Part shown: positions 23,177-23,768 of the stretch, piece by piece
Layout: every line of letters starts with the position of its first letter
How positions within the stretch are numbered: the stretch's first letter is position 1
Source: a virus
IMG/VR virus record: IMGVR_UViG_3300042430_000588
Location: 1 to 23,768 of that record
Reading direction: 5' to 3' (one strand)
Length of the DNA stretch: 23,768 bases
Translations under genes and position numbers: made by a program
Notes under the pieces: generated by a model
What the model was told of the DNA's origin: nothing
What the model saw: only the letters and a program-made list of their open reading frames with translations
The model's database searches: none

Positions 23177-23768
23177 TTATGCAACGGTGATGCCGTAGTA
23201 TTGCCCTTCATTACGCTCAAGGGTTTGGCGGTTGGTGGTGGAAAGGACGGAGGGGAACGAAATCAATTCTGATACAGTGCCTTCAAATGGGAACAATGAT
23301 GCAGTTCCATTCAACGAACCTATAGCACTATTAACCCCCGTATAGAGGCTCGTAATTGTTGCGCTATCCCATTGCGCGCCGTTCTTAAACAATTTCCACT
23401 GCTCACTTCCGGTGGTTGATATAGATGTGATTAAAGTGGGTGTATTTGAAATAGCAACATCTGCGGCTAAACCGTTGGTTCCATTGCCTCCCAAAGCTGT
23501 AGTGTTGGCTACGTTTAAGCGCCCAACCGAAATAGGCCCAGCCGATTCTTGGTTTGCAATAATGTAAAAACGGCCAGTTTGCCCAGAAGACCACTGCCCA
23601 AAAACAGTCCCGAATTCATTTTCAATCTTCGGTGTGAACAGAATAAACAAACTGTGCGTTGTGCCAATAAGCGGAGAAGCGGCAGCTAAATAATCATTTA
23701 CGCCATCAAAACGCAGCGCGGGCCGTCCGTTTTGCGTCTCAATCACCCCATTGCTGACAATGCGCGGC
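23177..23768 (-). CDS. LamG/concanavalin-like carbohydrate-binding protein, N terminus outside window
   Basis: The frame is open to the right edge (a GTG at 23744-23746 is internal: in-frame codons before it read PRIVSNG), so only the C-terminal ~196 residues are seen. GRPALRFDGVNDYL, then a jelly-roll-like alternation of strands (THSLFILFTP, GRFYIIANQE, WKLFKNGAQWDSA), and the end EGTVSELISFPSVLSTTNRQ followed by NEGQYYGI are the signature of LamG-type domains, which bind glycans. As part of a fibre or decoration protein it probably contacts host surface sugars. Moderately GC-rich. Confidence 0.78.
   Translation of the reverse strand, partial: PRIVSNGVIETQNGRPALRFDGVNDYLAAASPLIGTTHSLFILFTPKIENEFGTVFGQWSSGQTGRFYIIANQESAGPISVGRLNVANTTALGGNGTNGLAADVAISNTPTLITSISTTGSEQWKLFKNGAQWDSATITSLYTGVNSAIGSLNGTASLFPFEGTVSELISFPSVLSTTNRQTLERNEGQYYGITVA

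Overview
The window is part of a tailed double-stranded DNA phage genome, most likely podovirus-like, infecting a Gram-negative bacterium. This rests on a complete Gram-negative lysis cassette (holin, lysozyme, Rz, embedded Rz1) and on a T7-like order of late genes: tail tube protein, gp13-like protein, small internal proteins, then three giant ejection-type proteins. No integrase, portal, capsid, terminase or replication gene is visible; these probably lie outside the window. Most of the window is AT-rich, while the tail-fibre block at the right end is clearly GC-richer. The host cannot be fixed from the sequence; the endolysin and spanin style recalls phages of beta-proteobacteria, but that is an impression.

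Left end (1-1800, + strand): three tRNA or tRNA-like genes (Ile-GAT with a mismatched acceptor stem, a CAT-anticodon tRNA with stem defects, and a well-formed Arg-TCT). They are followed by a compact set of small overlapping genes that includes a Dps-type ferritin with its ferroxidase residues intact and a 51-residue basic protein of a type common in phages. The operon runs into a strong hairpin with T-runs on both sides, which can stop transcription from either direction.

Middle (1801-18858, - strand, read right to left): a late operon of a tail-tube/propeller protein, a large tail fibre-like protein, a gp13-like GNAT protein, three small low-complexity internal proteins, and three giant proteins. 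The first giant (1005 aa) has a lytic transglycosylase-like domain. The second (1387 aa) begins with a staphylococcal-nuclease-like domain and has hydrophobic segments. The third and last (1389 aa) carries motifs A, B and C of T7-fold single-subunit RNA polymerases in the right order and with near-T7 local spacing. I infer that these are ejected with the DNA, and that the last is a small relative or analogue of the N4 virion RNA polymerase.

Right end (19065-23768, - strand): lysis genes of very low GC, then an abrupt shift to a GC-richer adhesin cassette: a glycine-rich tip protein, a repeat-type fibre, a permuted NlpC/P60-like protein, an unknown, and a truncated LamG-like lectin domain. Many of these genes are coupled by ATGA stop-start overlaps. 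A gap of about 200 bases between the lysis and tail genes holds a candidate sigma70-type promoter and an open frame without a start that looks like a gene remnant.
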